64,000 nucleotides of DNA from assembly GCA_023391635.1 (NCBI GenBank), contig JAEWAQ010000065.1, positions 1-64,000 of the forward strand. The letters are read 5' to 3'. The number at the start of each line of letters is the position of its first letter. Position 1 is the first letter of the stretch. This document shows positions 49,404 to 58,224 of this stretch, piece by piece. A program made the position numbers and the translations under genes. The DNA is from Bacillota bacterium. Its GTDB lineage: Bacteria > Bacillota > Bacilli > Paenibacillales > Paenibacillaceae. The notes beneath the pieces were generated by a model, which had not been told where the DNA came from, did not search any database, and saw nothing but the letters and a program-made list of their open reading frames with translations.

Positions 49404-49974
49404 GCTGATTATCCTCCCGCTTGGCAAGCTGCAAGATAAGCTGCACCTCGCCCTTGTTCATCCCGGCCGACTTCGCGATCTGCTCGACGGATCTGCCGCT
49501 CCGATGCTGCGCGAGAAGCCCGGCATAGCGCTCCCGTATCGGAAGCGGCGCAGCCGCAGCGACGACAGCCTTCGATGCCGCCGGGACTTGTTCAGCCACA
49601 GCAGCAGCAAACAGCTCGTTTGGCCGCTCTGCGGACGGCATGACCGGAGGCTCTGCCGGCGTTTCCGCAGGCTCAGCCGCAACGACAGCTTCCGCAATGG
49701 CCCCGGATCGGCGCACCGCCGACATCTCGTTCATTTGCCGCTCCAGCACCTGGATTTGCTTCACGAGATTTTTGACCGTTTCATCCTGATCATGCTTGAA
49801 TTTGGTCACCGCATCCAGCAGCTCGCGATTTTCCGTCTCCAGCTCCTCCAGGAGCTGATCGTACGCCGGATCGCTGCCGCCGCCGGCAAATTCCTCTTTC
49901 CGACGGGCTGGCGTAAGCCAAGCGAAGCCGAATATCGCGATGCCGAACAATGCCACCGTTAACCACGGATCCAT
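49396..49974 (-). CDS. Membrane protein with coiled coil and C-terminal HTH-like motif
   Basis: 192 residues. A membrane segment at 3-20 (WLTVALFGIAIFGFAWLTP), a predicted coiled coil (about 37-85, YDQLLEELETENRELLDAVTKF), an Ala/Pro-rich linker and a C-terminal helix-turn-helix-like segment (YAGLLAQHRSGRSVEQIAKSAGMNKGEVQLILQLAKR). This matches the flagellar-cluster proteins of Paenibacillus sometimes annotated DUF6115. The layout recalls SwrB/YlxL of B. subtilis, which lies at the same place after sigD, but sequence similarity was not established. Confidence 0.75.
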   Translation of the reverse strand: MDPWLTVALFGIAIFGFAWLTPARRKEEFAGGGSDPAYDQLLEELETENRELLDAVTKFKHDQDETVKNLVKQIQVLERQMNEMSAVRRSGAIAEAVVAAEPAETPAEPPVMPSAERPNELFAAAVAEQVPAASKAVVAAAAPLPIRERYAGLLAQHRSGRSVEQIAKSAGMNKGEVQLILQLAKREDNQLA

Positions 49975-50016
49975 CTTCCGTAAATCCCCTCTCCCGGCGT
50001 GAACGGAACGTGCGAA

Positions 50017-50340
50017 TCACAACGTAAAATCGATATGCTTGCCCTTGAACGGGTGCTCCGATAACGATTCGCGGATCTGTTCCTCGTCGCCGGCATGACG
50101 CTTTCTTTTGCCTTGCTGCTTCTCGTTGTCCCGATGCTGCCGATCCGAAATTTCTCCTTTGGCGGATTGCTCCGATTTGGACATGCGCTGGGCTTGCCGC
50201 TCGGTGTCCTTGATGCCGTGCTGGGCCAGCATCGCCTGTTCCGTCATCGCTTTGTTTTGCTGTTGCTGGGCGAGCGGAGACATTTCCGCCGTACGAGGCA
50301 GCGAAGTCTGCAAATCGATCGACTTGTAACTCACGGACAA
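50017..50340 (-). CDS. Small charged protein of unknown function in flagellar cluster
   Basis: 107 residues from a GTG at 50340 with GGGAGGGG upstream. Glutamine-, lysine- and arginine-rich, highly hydrophilic, no membrane segment: EQAMLAQHGIKDTERQAQRMSK and EHPFKGKHIDFTL at the end. No known domain was recognised. Its position among flagellar genes is like that of small conserved but uncharacterised Paenibacillus genes. Confidence 0.75.
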   Translation of the reverse strand: MSVSYKSIDLQTSLPRTAEMSPLAQQQQNKAMTEQAMLAQHGIKDTERQAQRMSKSEQSAKGEISDRQHRDNEKQQGKRKRHAGDEEQIRESLSEHPFKGKHIDFTL

Positions 50341-50370
50341 CCCCTCCCAAGCAGGATCGATCGGATCCGT

Positions 50371-51780
50371 TTAATGATAAGGCACCATCGTGATGTCGCC
50401 GTCCATGAAGCGGAACGACACCCGCTGCACGCTGTCCTTCACGAATCGCGTATAGCGTCCGAGCACGATCTTGGTTCCTCCGAATATCGTATGGGTGACG
50501 TTCACTCGTGAGGAGGATGCGTCGTCCAGCGTTTTTTCGATTTCCAGCACGCGGTCTTTGGCAACTTGCAATTCGGCGGATGCTTGTTTCTTCGTCGCAT
50601 TCAGCTTGATCCGCAGCGCCATCTTGTCGGACGGCAATTGTCCGCCTGCCGCGATTTGGTCGATCAGGGTCAGCGCTTTGTTCGTCTTGTCCAGGTTATC
50701 GGTCCACGTACGAATCTGCTGTTTCAGGTCGACCAGCTCTTGGCGAAGCTCCGGTCTGACGCCTACCTCGATCGTCGTCGCAGTCGACATGGAATTGCCG
50801 ATCGTGCGGGCGGTTACCTGATCACCCGCCTGTACGTTGCCGCCGACGAGCAGCCCCTTCGTGCCGACGCACTCGACGTTGCGGCCAGCCCGGACGTTGG
50901 AATGCATAATGCTCTGGCTGACGATCACGTCTTCTCCGGCAAATGCGTTGCCTTCCATGATGAACGAGCATTTGATGTTTCGGCCTGCTTTCACATAGCC
51001 CTTGTTGCTGCCGATAATGCCGCCCAAGATTTCGATGGAGCCGTCCGTCTCGACCTCTGCGCCTTCGATGCCGCCGGTAACCCGGATATCTCCGGAAGCC
51101 TTTACGCGAAAGCCGGTAAGAATGTTGCCCCGCACGACGACGGTACCGACAAAATCGATGTTGCCGATGTTATAATCGACGTCACCGTTCACTTCATAGA
51201 CCGGAAAGACGTTCAGCTTGTCCTTTTCCGTTTTTGTTACCATGCCGTCTATGGCGGCGTACAACGCGGTTTGTACCGGATTCGCGACGACGTTTTTGCC
51301 GATTTTGAACAGCGCTTCTTTCCCTTCCTTGCAGGCAACGACTTCGCCGGTTACCGCTTTGCCCGCTTCCCCTGGCACGGGCGGCACTCTCTCGGCGATC
51401 AGTTGCCCGGCTTTCACGTTCGCCAGATGGCTGACGTTCTTGAAGTCGACGCTGCCATCTTCTCTTTCGGATGGGCGAACGCTCTTCTTCTCCTCCAGAT
51501 CGTACAGCAAGCGAATGATGCCGTCTTCCCCATTGCGAGGCGGCAAACCGATCGCGATCGTGTTCTGATTGAAGAAGAAATCCTGCGGCCGCTGCACGAT
51601 CATTTGCAGCAAGTCATTCTGGACGCCGAATTTGACGCCTTGCGAGGCGATGAACCGCTCCAAGTCTTGGGCGTTCAGCAACACGTCTCCCTCCACGCGG
51701 CGAAAAACGAGATACGCATACATCTTGTCTTCTGAAATCGTGACTTGCAGCAGCTCTTGCAATGTTTCCTGTCCATTCAT
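50371..51780 (-). CDS. DUF342 (FapA-type) protein
   Basis: 469 residues from the ATG at 51780 with GGAGGTG. The FapA/DUF342 layout is visible: N-terminal domain (PPRNGEDGIIRLLYDLEEKKSVRPSEREDG), then right-handed beta-helix repeats rich in Gly/Asp/Ile (GDVDYNIGNIDFVGTVVVRGNILTGFRVKASGDIRVTGGIEGAEVETDGSI), and a C-terminal coiled coil plus a small domain. Function in flagellar clusters is not clear; beta-helix proteins of this kind are proposed to be structural or polymer-forming. It begins 17 bp after sigD. Confidence 0.88.
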   Translation of the reverse strand: MNGQETLQELLQVTISEDKMYAYLVFRRVEGDVLLNAQDLERFIASQGVKFGVQNDLLQMIVQRPQDFFFNQNTIAIGLPPRNGEDGIIRLLYDLEEKKSVRPSEREDGSVDFKNVSHLANVKAGQLIAERVPPVPGEAGKAVTGEVVACKEGKEALFKIGKNVVANPVQTALYAAIDGMVTKTEKDKLNVFPVYEVNGDVDYNIGNIDFVGTVVVRGNILTGFRVKASGDIRVTGGIEGAEVETDGSIEILGGIIGSNKGYVKAGRNIKCSFIMEGNAFAGEDVIVSQSIMHSNVRAGRNVECVGTKGLLVGGNVQAGDQVTARTIGNSMSTATTIEVGVRPELRQELVDLKQQIRTWTDNLDKTNKALTLIDQIAAGGQLPSDKMALRIKLNATKKQASAELQVAKDRVLEIEKTLDDASSSRVNVTHTIFGGTKIVLGRYTRFVKDSVQRVSFRFMDGDITMVPYH

Positions 51781-51796
51781 GGCGAGCACCTCCGAA

Positions 51797-52588
51797 TTAT
51801 CCGTTCTGCAACAACTGCTCTCTGTGTTTGGCAAGAGCCCCCCGGAGTCGCAAGATTGCCTTGGAATGCAGCTGGGATATCCGTGATGGCGAAAGAGACA
51901 TAACATCGGCAATTTCACTTAGCGAGAGGTCTTCATAATAGAATAAGGAAACGACTGTGCGTTCTTTTTCCGTCAAGCGTTCCAAGCCCAGCAGCAGGGT
52001 ATCCTTCAAATACATTTCATGAATTTTATGCTCCGGATTCAAAGCTTTATCGTCAACGAGCAGCGACAACCGCGTCTCGGATTCTTCTTCGCGAATCGGA
52101 TCTTCCAATGAACATACGGCAGTTACCGCCACTTCCTGCAGCATCTGCTGGAATTCTTTCTGGGAAATGTTCATATAGCCGCACACTTCCTCGTCCGTAG
52201 CAGTCCGAAGATGACGCTGTTCCAAGACAGCGTAGGCATCTTCCATCTTCTTGGCCTTATCTCTTACCGACCTGGGCACCCAATCGCCGTGCCGCAATCC
52301 GTCGATCACGGCGCCGCGGATGCGCCACGAAGCATAGGTCTCGAATTGCAGACCGCGCTTGTAGTCGAACTTCTCAATGGCGTCGATCAGCCCCATGACG
52401 CCATGACTGGTCAAATCGTCTTTAACCACATTCTTTGGCAGCGCCGCCGACATGCGGCTCGACACGTATTCCACGAGCGGCAAATAGTGTTCGATCAGCT
52501 GCTTGCGGGCGTCCTGATCGCCGTCTTCCTTCCACCTGTGCCACAAGCTTTGATGCGACAGCTTGGATCGGGTCGGATCGACCATCAT
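51797..52588 (-). CDS. sigD: Flagellar/chemotaxis sigma factor SigD (FliA/sigma-28)
   Basis: 263 residues. Region 2: HYLPLVEYVSSRM with DLTSHGVMGLIDAIEKFDYKRGLQFETYASWRIRGAVIDGLR, region 3, then region 4 with LTEKERTVVSLFYYEDLSLSEIADVMSLSPSRISQLHSKAILRLR. As a member of the sigma-28 group, it would direct late flagellar, motility and autolysin genes, and probably the MCP and diguanylate cyclase genes of this window if their weak sites are real. It sits in the fla/che operon between cheD and the DUF342 gene. Confidence 0.96.
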   Translation of the reverse strand: MMVDPTRSKLSHQSLWHRWKEDGDQDARKQLIEHYLPLVEYVSSRMSAALPKNVVKDDLTSHGVMGLIDAIEKFDYKRGLQFETYASWRIRGAVIDGLRHGDWVPRSVRDKAKKMEDAYAVLEQRHLRTATDEEVCGYMNISQKEFQQMLQEVAVTAVCSLEDPIREEESETRLSLLVDDKALNPEHKIHEMYLKDTLLLGLERLTEKERTVVSLFYYEDLSLSEIADVMSLSPSRISQLHSKAILRLRGALAKHREQLLQNG

Positions 52589-52596
52589 GGTTCACC

Positions 52597-53013
52597 TTAC
52601 CTTTCACTGGTCAGGCGGCGAACCGCCTGCGCCACTTCCTCTGGATCGGGATGATCAAGCGATACGAGCCTTGTTGGGGTTAGCGGCTGAAAGCCGGCTT
52701 CCTGGACATCCTTGCCGCCTGTCCAGCTATCCTTCAACATCTGGCTGAGTTCGGCTTCTTCATCCGGTGTCACGAGATCGAGATTTTGGCCGCGTTCTTC
52801 ATCCGGCTGCGCCTCATCCGGGACTTCAGGCTGCGGCAAATGGATCAGTCCGAGAATGAAACGTACGGCATAAGCAATCAGAATGAATACGACAAAGGCA
52901 TAGAAGGTGCGGGACAATGTCGTCAGCAGCGGGTTGTTCCCCAGCGAGAAGATCAAGGTGAGCGCCGCGCCGAAACCGCCGAATGCGGCATTCCAACGCC
53001 AGGTACCAATCAT
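52597..53013 (-). CDS. Small membrane protein of the fla/che operon, function unknown
   Basis: 138 residues with AGGAGATATAG before the ATG. Two hydrophobic segments (8-26, AAFGGFGAALTLIFSLG, and 35-58, FYAFVVFILIAYAVRFILGLI), then an acidic cytoplasmic tail (EEAELSQMLKDSWTGGKD, PDPEEVAQAVRRLTSER). The tail ending in QAVRRLT is the shared feature of a Paenibacillaceae family located between cheD and sigD. No homologue in the B. subtilis operon at this place is known to me. Confidence 0.8.
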   Translation of the reverse strand: MIGTWRWNAAFGGFGAALTLIFSLGNNPLLTTLSRTFYAFVVFILIAYAVRFILGLIHLPQPEVPDEAQPDEERGQNLDLVTPDEEAELSQMLKDSWTGGKDVQEAGFQPLTPTRLVSLDHPDPEEVAQAVRRLTSER

Positions 53014-53014
53014 G

Positions 53015-53509
53015 CTATATCTCCTTTACACCGAATTGCACGCTGCGAATGATGAAGATCCCGCTCGCGCTGTCGAGTTCCACCGTGCGTCCGTAATTCG
53101 CGCCGGTATCTTCGGCCAGCAGCGGTATGTGCGCCGATTCCAGCGCCAGCTTAGCGGATTCCACGTTCCGAGGCCCGATCCGCATCGAATCGCTCCCCCC
53201 CGCGAAGGCGAACATCTGGGCGCCGCCGGCCAATTTCGCCACCATGCGGCTCTGAACCGCGCCGATCGCTTTCATTCTGCGGATCAGTTCCGGTATGGCC
53301 GTATCCGCATACTTGGCCAAGTTCAGTTGCCCCTCTCGGGCGATCTCCGAGGAAGGCAGCATGACATGCGCCATGCCTGCTGCCCGAACCTGCGCATCGT
53401 ATATCGTCACGCCTACGCAGGAGCCAAGCCCGGTCGTCTTCAGAACAGCACCGCCGGTCGCGATGTTCAAGTCGGCCATTCCGACTTTGATCAAGACGGT
53501 TTCCGTCAT
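53015..53509 (-). CDS. cheD: Chemoreceptor glutamine deamidase CheD
   Basis: 164 residues. Catalytic triad residues of CheD can be placed: Cys in GLGSCVGVTIYD (about 31), His in AAGMAHVMLPSS (about 47) and Thr in the following TAIPELI region. It deamidates receptor Gln residues and binds CheC. The start overlaps the cheC stop by four bases (ATGA). Confidence 0.96.
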   Translation of the reverse strand: MTETVLIKVGMADLNIATGGAVLKTTGLGSCVGVTIYDAQVRAAGMAHVMLPSSEIAREGQLNLAKYADTAIPELIRRMKAIGAVQSRMVAKLAGGAQMFAFAGGSDSMRIGPRNVESAKLALESAHIPLLAEDTGANYGRTVELDSASGIFIIRSVQFGVKEI

Positions 53510-54126
53510 TCGAACGGCACCCCGAGCGCACGGAACAGCTTTTCGAACGATTCGGGGTCGGGAATGAGGAAGAAATGGCCTTCGGCTTCCTCCCTGCCCT
53601 CCAGAAACGTCGTATCGATCAGCAGCGCATCATCGCCCATCGTGCCGAATTGCAGCAAGCCGTAGCTGAGAATGGCACCGGCCATGTCGACTGCAATGGA
53701 AGGTACGGAAGGGGACATATACAGCCCTGTCAGGTCCCCCAATGAGGATAAATACGATCCGGCCAGAATGTTGCCCAATTCGCACAGCGCGGACAGCTCC
53801 ATCTCGGAGTATTCCGCTCCTTCGGACTCGCTGATCGACAGCAGACCCTGCAGCAGCCGGCGCGAGGAATCCAGGGAAATAATGAAAAACATATTGCCCG
53901 GTGCGTCCCCGTCCACGCGCAGGAAGATGGCGACAACGACTTCCTCCGAGCCGCCGACACGCTCCGCAATGGCTTCGAACGGCAGCAGGCTGACCGTCGG
54001 CACCGCCATGTCGACCGGTTTGTTAAGCATTTGGGAAAGCGCCGTTGCCGCATTGCCGGCACCGATGTTGCCGACCTCGCGGAGCACGTCCATTTTGAAA
54101 TCAGGGTCATGCTGGAACAGCTTCAC
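53506..54126 (-). CDS. cheC: CheY-P phosphatase CheC
   Basis: 206 residues from a GTG sharing four bases with the cheW stop. The two D/E-xxxN-type active-site motifs are both present: VLREVGNIGAGNAATALS and LCELGNILAGSYLSSL. It dephosphorylates CheY-P and partners with CheD for receptor adaptation. Same order cheW-cheC-cheD as B. subtilis. Confidence 0.96.
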   Translation of the reverse strand: MKLFQHDPDFKMDVLREVGNIGAGNAATALSQMLNKPVDMAVPTVSLLPFEAIAERVGGSEEVVVAIFLRVDGDAPGNMFFIISLDSSRRLLQGLLSISESEGAEYSEMELSALCELGNILAGSYLSSLGDLTGLYMSPSVPSIAVDMAGAILSYGLLQFGTMGDDALLIDTTFLEGREEAEGHFFLIPDPESFEKLFRALGVPFE

Positions 54127-54590
54127 GAGCCGCTCCCGAATTGTTCCAGTTGAATAATCTCGGCACGATTCAGCACTTCCCCGAGATGCAGAAGGATGAG
54201 CAGTCGGTTATCCCCGATCTTTGCCACGCCGCTCAGGTATTTGGCTTTCACGCCGCCGACGACTTCCGGCGGATTCTCGATCGCATCGCTCATCACATCC
54301 AGCACGTCATTCGCCGAATCCACGATGAATCCGACTTCCAGTTCGTTTGCCGCCACGATGATAATGCGGGAATTGTCCGTCGGCTCCGTCTCCGGCAGGC
54401 CGAAGCGTCCGCGCAGATCGATGACCGGCACGACGACGCCGCGCAAGTTCATGACGCCTTTGACGAATGGAGGCGTCTTGGGCACCCGGGTGATCGGGGA
54501 CATCCGCTCAATCGTCTTGACTTTGTCCACTTCGATGCCGTATTCTTCGTTCGCCAGCGTGAAGACGATCACTTTCAGCTCTTCTGCCAT
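54123..54590 (-). CDS. cheW: Chemotaxis coupling protein CheW
   Basis: 155 residues from the ATG at 54590, with AAGGAGGA upstream. SH3-like CheW domain: FTLANEEYGIEVDKVKTIERM, VKGVMNLRGVVVPVIDLRGRFGLP and GFIVDSANDVLDV. It links receptors to CheA. It starts 33 bp after the cheA stop and overlaps cheC by 4 bp. Confidence 0.97.
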   Translation of the reverse strand: MAEELKVIVFTLANEEYGIEVDKVKTIERMSPITRVPKTPPFVKGVMNLRGVVVPVIDLRGRFGLPETEPTDNSRIIIVAANELEVGFIVDSANDVLDVMSDAIENPPEVVGGVKAKYLSGVAKIGDNRLLILLHLGEVLNRAEIIQLEQFGSGS

Positions 54591-54623
54591 GCACATATTC
54601 CTCCTTCGAATGGGCAAGTCTCG

Positions 54624-56669
54624 TTATTTGATCAAAGCATTCGGATCGATGATCAGCGCCACTTGGCCGTCTCCGAGAATGGTCGCCCCGGACACCAGGT
54701 CCAGATTCGTCAAATATTTGCCGAGCGTCTTCAGCACGATCTCGCTCTGGCCGATGAACTCGTCGACCAGCACGGCGGCCATCTTGTCGCCTTTGCGAAT
54801 GACGAGCATTTCGGTTTCCTGTTCGCCCTCTTCGCTGTAATCCGGAGACTTCACCTGCTCGGCAAGCGATACGACGGGAATAATCGTGTTGCGATATTCG
54901 ATCATCCGCGTCCCGTGCACGGACCGGATGTCCGATTGGCTGACGGATGCCGTCTCCACGATGGACGACAGCGGGAAAGCGTATTTCTCCGAACCGAGCT
55001 TGATCAGCATCGCGGAGATGATCGATAGCGTAAGCGGCAGTTGAATTTGGAACATCGTTCCTTGCCCGAGCGTCGAGGCGACCGATACCTGGCCGCCGAG
55101 CGATTCGATCTTCGTCTTCACGACATCGAGCCCTACGCCGCGGCCGGATATGTCGGAAACTTTGTCCGCCGTACTGAAGCCCGACGAGAACAATAGCATG
55201 TAGACTTCTTCGTCTTTCATCGACTTGGCCGACTCTTTCGTAACGACGCCGCGCTTGATCGCCGTCTCGAGCACCTTGTCGCGGTTGATTCCTTTGCCAT
55301 TCTCTTCGATCTCGATAAAGACGTGGTTGCCGCTATGATAAGCCCGCAAGTGCACGGTGCCCGTCTCGGGCTTGCCAGCTTGCAGTCGCTCCTGGATCGA
55401 TTCGACGCCATGGTCGACCGCGTTGCGGATCAAGTGCACGAGCGGGTCGCCGATTTCGTCAATGACCGTGCGGTCCAGTTCCGTCTCCGCCCCGGTTATG
55501 ACCAGATCGACTTTCTTGCCGAGCGATTTGGCGAGGTCCCGAACCATCCGCGGGAAGCGATTGAATACGCTGTCCACCGGCACCATGCGCAGCTTCAGCA
55601 CGATGTTCTGCAGATCCGAGCTGACCCGGGCCATATGCTCGACCGTCTCAGTCAAGTCGTTGCGGCGCACTTCCGACGCCAGCTGTTCCAACCGGACCCT
55701 GTCGATCAACAGCTCGCTGAACAAATTCATCAAGCTGTCGAGCCGTTCGATGTCGACGCGGATCGTCCGCGGCGCCACGGAACCGGCCCCTGCGGCAGTC
55801 GGTTTCGCTGCAGCCGCCGCCGGCGCTTCCTTCGGGGGCTGCTCCTTCTCGGCTATCGGCGCCGCGACTGGCGCCGCCGCCGATGCCGCCTCATCGCTCG
55901 CGGTGTTCAATTCATATAAGGAGGACTTGTCGACGGCTGTCATCCGAACCGATTCAATCTCGGACACGCGCGAGATCTGATCGCGGAGCAGCTGCTCTTC
56001 GTTCTTCGTAATGTAGTAAACCGAAAAGCTGCGGTCGAACTTCTCCTGTTCGATGTCCTGCACGGAAGGATGGGATTTCACCACTTCGCCGTGTCTTTCC
56101 AGCACATCGAACACCATGTAAGCCCGCGCGGCTTTCAGCAGACAATCTTCGCGAACGGACACTTCGATAAAATAGGCCGAATGGCCGCTTTCCAGCGATT
56201 GGACGAGTACGGACTGCTGGTATTGATCGAGCATAAGCGAAGACGAAGACGTCTGGCCTGCGGGCTTCGCAGGCGCGGCGCTGCCGGCATCGCCGATGAC
56301 GATCGCTTTCAATCGTGCCACGAGCTCGGTTACGTCCAGTTTGCCGGATCCGCCGCCCACGACGTCCTGTACCATGTTTTCCAGCGCATCCAGACACTTG
56401 AACAGCGTATCGAAGATGTTGCCGTTCATCGACAGCTTGCCGTTGCGGACCAAGTCCAGCACGTTCTCCATCTCGTGCGTAAGCGAGGCCAAATCTTCGA
56501 AGCCCATCGTTGCCGACATCCCTTTAAGGGTATGTGCGGAGCGGAAAATAACCTGAACGATACCGATATCCCCCGGCTCTTGCTCAAGCCGCAGCATATT
56601 CTCGTTCAGCGCTTGCAAATGCTCGCCTGCCTCATCGATAAAGATCGACATATACTGATCCATTTCCAC
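54624..56669 (-). CDS. cheA: Chemotaxis histidine kinase CheA
   Basis: 681 residues; the GTG at 56669 is better spaced from AGGAGG than the ATG two codons on. P1 phosphotransfer domain with the phosphorylated His near 47 (RSAHTLKGMSATMGF), P2 (about 145-250), P3 dimerisation, P4 kinase with LIRNAVDHGVES, FSTADKVSDISGRGVGLDVVK, and the P5 CheW-like domain (YAFPLSSIVETA, VVSLAEQVK). It phosphorylates CheY and CheB. Confidence 0.98.
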   Translation of the reverse strand: MEMDQYMSIFIDEAGEHLQALNENMLRLEQEPGDIGIVQVIFRSAHTLKGMSATMGFEDLASLTHEMENVLDLVRNGKLSMNGNIFDTLFKCLDALENMVQDVVGGGSGKLDVTELVARLKAIVIGDAGSAAPAKPAGQTSSSSLMLDQYQQSVLVQSLESGHSAYFIEVSVREDCLLKAARAYMVFDVLERHGEVVKSHPSVQDIEQEKFDRSFSVYYITKNEEQLLRDQISRVSEIESVRMTAVDKSSLYELNTASDEAASAAAPVAAPIAEKEQPPKEAPAAAAAKPTAAGAGSVAPRTIRVDIERLDSLMNLFSELLIDRVRLEQLASEVRRNDLTETVEHMARVSSDLQNIVLKLRMVPVDSVFNRFPRMVRDLAKSLGKKVDLVITGAETELDRTVIDEIGDPLVHLIRNAVDHGVESIQERLQAGKPETGTVHLRAYHSGNHVFIEIEENGKGINRDKVLETAIKRGVVTKESAKSMKDEEVYMLLFSSGFSTADKVSDISGRGVGLDVVKTKIESLGGQVSVASTLGQGTMFQIQLPLTLSIISAMLIKLGSEKYAFPLSSIVETASVSQSDIRSVHGTRMIEYRNTIIPVVSLAEQVKSPDYSEEGEQETEMLVIRKGDKMAAVLVDEFIGQSEIVLKTLGKYLTNLDLVSGATILGDGQVALIIDPNALIK

Positions 56670-56711
56670 TGGCCGACACCTCCTGTTTGCATAAGCTGGC
56701 TTGCGTTGCCG

Positions 56712-58166
56712 CTATTTGCCGGAAGTCTTCACTTCGCGAACGATCGCGGGCCCAATCTGTCCAAGCGGCAGCACTTTCGATACGGCGCCAAGCTCCACGG
56801 CACTTCTCGGCATGCCGTAGACGACGCACGTTTCTTCCGATTCGGCGATCAGGGTCGACACCCCATCGCCTTGAAGCGCCTTCATGCCCTTGGCGCCGTC
56901 GCTGCCCATGCCGGTCATCAGCACGGCGTGGCGTGTTAAGCTTCGATGACCGATCAGCGACTCGAACAACACGTCGACGGAAGGCATGTGCCCGTTGCGG
57001 GGGCCCTCGGTCGATAGCCGGATCCGGTAATTGCCGGCCGCATCCCGAACGAGCGTCATCTGGTTGCCGCCCGGGGCGACGTAGACGGTCCCCGGTTCGA
57101 TCGGTTCATCCTGCGCGGCTTCGCACACCCGGACCTGGCAGAACGAGTCGAGCCGCTGAGCGAGCGAATGCGTGAATTTGGGCGGCATATGTTGAACGAC
57201 CAATACCGGCGCCTCGAAATCCGCGGGCAGCTTGGTAAGCACTTCATGCAAGGCGCGCGGACCGCCGGTCGACGTGCCGATCGCCACGATCTGATGAAAC
57301 GAGACCGGCGATCGGGATTTGGGCTTGACCGCGGGTTTGTGCGGCGCTGCCGGCGACGGCTTCGCCTGCGGCTCCTCGATTCGCTTCGCCGGCGGTTGTT
57401 TCTTGTTCAGACCGACATTCGGCGCACGGCGGTCGATCGCTGCAGGCGAGCTTGCGACCGAATCGGGCTCCGCCGGCTTCGGCACCTTGCGGGCCGGCGG
57501 AGCAGGCCCTGCGAGCGGTGCCGACCGGTCGGCTGCGCCGCCTGCATGCCCGCCCGGAATCATGGGGCTCGGCTTCGGCTTCGGCGGAACTTCCGCCTTG
57601 GCGCTGGCCGGACCCGCCTGCGCCGGAGGAGCTTGCTTCGGTTCGGCTTCGGGCAATTCCCGCCTGGATTGGGTTGCGGCTTCGGGCAGCCGCAACCCTG
57701 AGACGATAGCGCGGCCGCCGTCCTCGTCCCGCACGGCCGGCAGCATGCGCAGATTTCCTTGGCGCAGCGATTCCGCGGCGATCCGCAGCTTCTCCAGCAA
57801 GTAACTGCTGACTTCCTGGATGTCCAGATTCACGGTGCTGTCCGGTTTGCGCACGAAATCGAACGCACCGTACTGCAGCGCCTTGATCGTATCTCGCATC
57901 CCGTTGTCCGTGACCGCCGACAACATGATGACAGGCATAGGGCGAGAGGCCATAATGCGCTGAAGAGCTTCCAGACCGTTCATGCGCGGCATTTCCATAT
58001 CCATTGTGACGATGTCCGGCTTCAATTGCTCCACGAGCCGAATCGCTTCCTCTCCGTCCGCAGCGGTCGCAACAACCGTAAAAGAACCGTCCCTGCCCAC
58101 CATGTCGCTGAGCACTTGGCGCATAAAACGGGAATCGTCCACAATCAACACGCGATAGCTTGTCAT
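56712..58166 (-). CDS. cheB: Receptor methylesterase CheB with long linker
   Basis: 484 residues from the ATG at 58166, with AAGGAG upstream. N-terminal receiver (VLIVDDSRFMRQVL, phosphoacceptor Asp near 55 in DIVTMDMEMPRMNG) and C-terminal methylesterase with Ser in IGTSTGGPRALHE, His in VVQHMPPKFT and Asp in MTGMGSDGAKGM. The linker of about 140 residues (roughly 155-300) is unusually long and rich in Pro, Ala, Lys and Glu. It removes methyl groups from receptors after phosphorylation by CheA. Confidence 0.97.
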   Translation of the reverse strand: MTSYRVLIVDDSRFMRQVLSDMVGRDGSFTVVATAADGEEAIRLVEQLKPDIVTMDMEMPRMNGLEALQRIMASRPMPVIMLSAVTDNGMRDTIKALQYGAFDFVRKPDSTVNLDIQEVSSYLLEKLRIAAESLRQGNLRMLPAVRDEDGGRAIVSGLRLPEAATQSRRELPEAEPKQAPPAQAGPASAKAEVPPKPKPSPMIPGGHAGGAADRSAPLAGPAPPARKVPKPAEPDSVASSPAAIDRRAPNVGLNKKQPPAKRIEEPQAKPSPAAPHKPAVKPKSRSPVSFHQIVAIGTSTGGPRALHEVLTKLPADFEAPVLVVQHMPPKFTHSLAQRLDSFCQVRVCEAAQDEPIEPGTVYVAPGGNQMTLVRDAAGNYRIRLSTEGPRNGHMPSVDVLFESLIGHRSLTRHAVLMTGMGSDGAKGMKALQGDGVSTLIAESEETCVVYGMPRSAVELGAVSKVLPLGQIGPAIVREVKTSGK

Positions 58167-58224
58167 GGGCCTGTCGCTCCTTCTGCGGCTGAGTCTGTTG
58201 CTCATGTTGGCCGAACGGCTCGCT

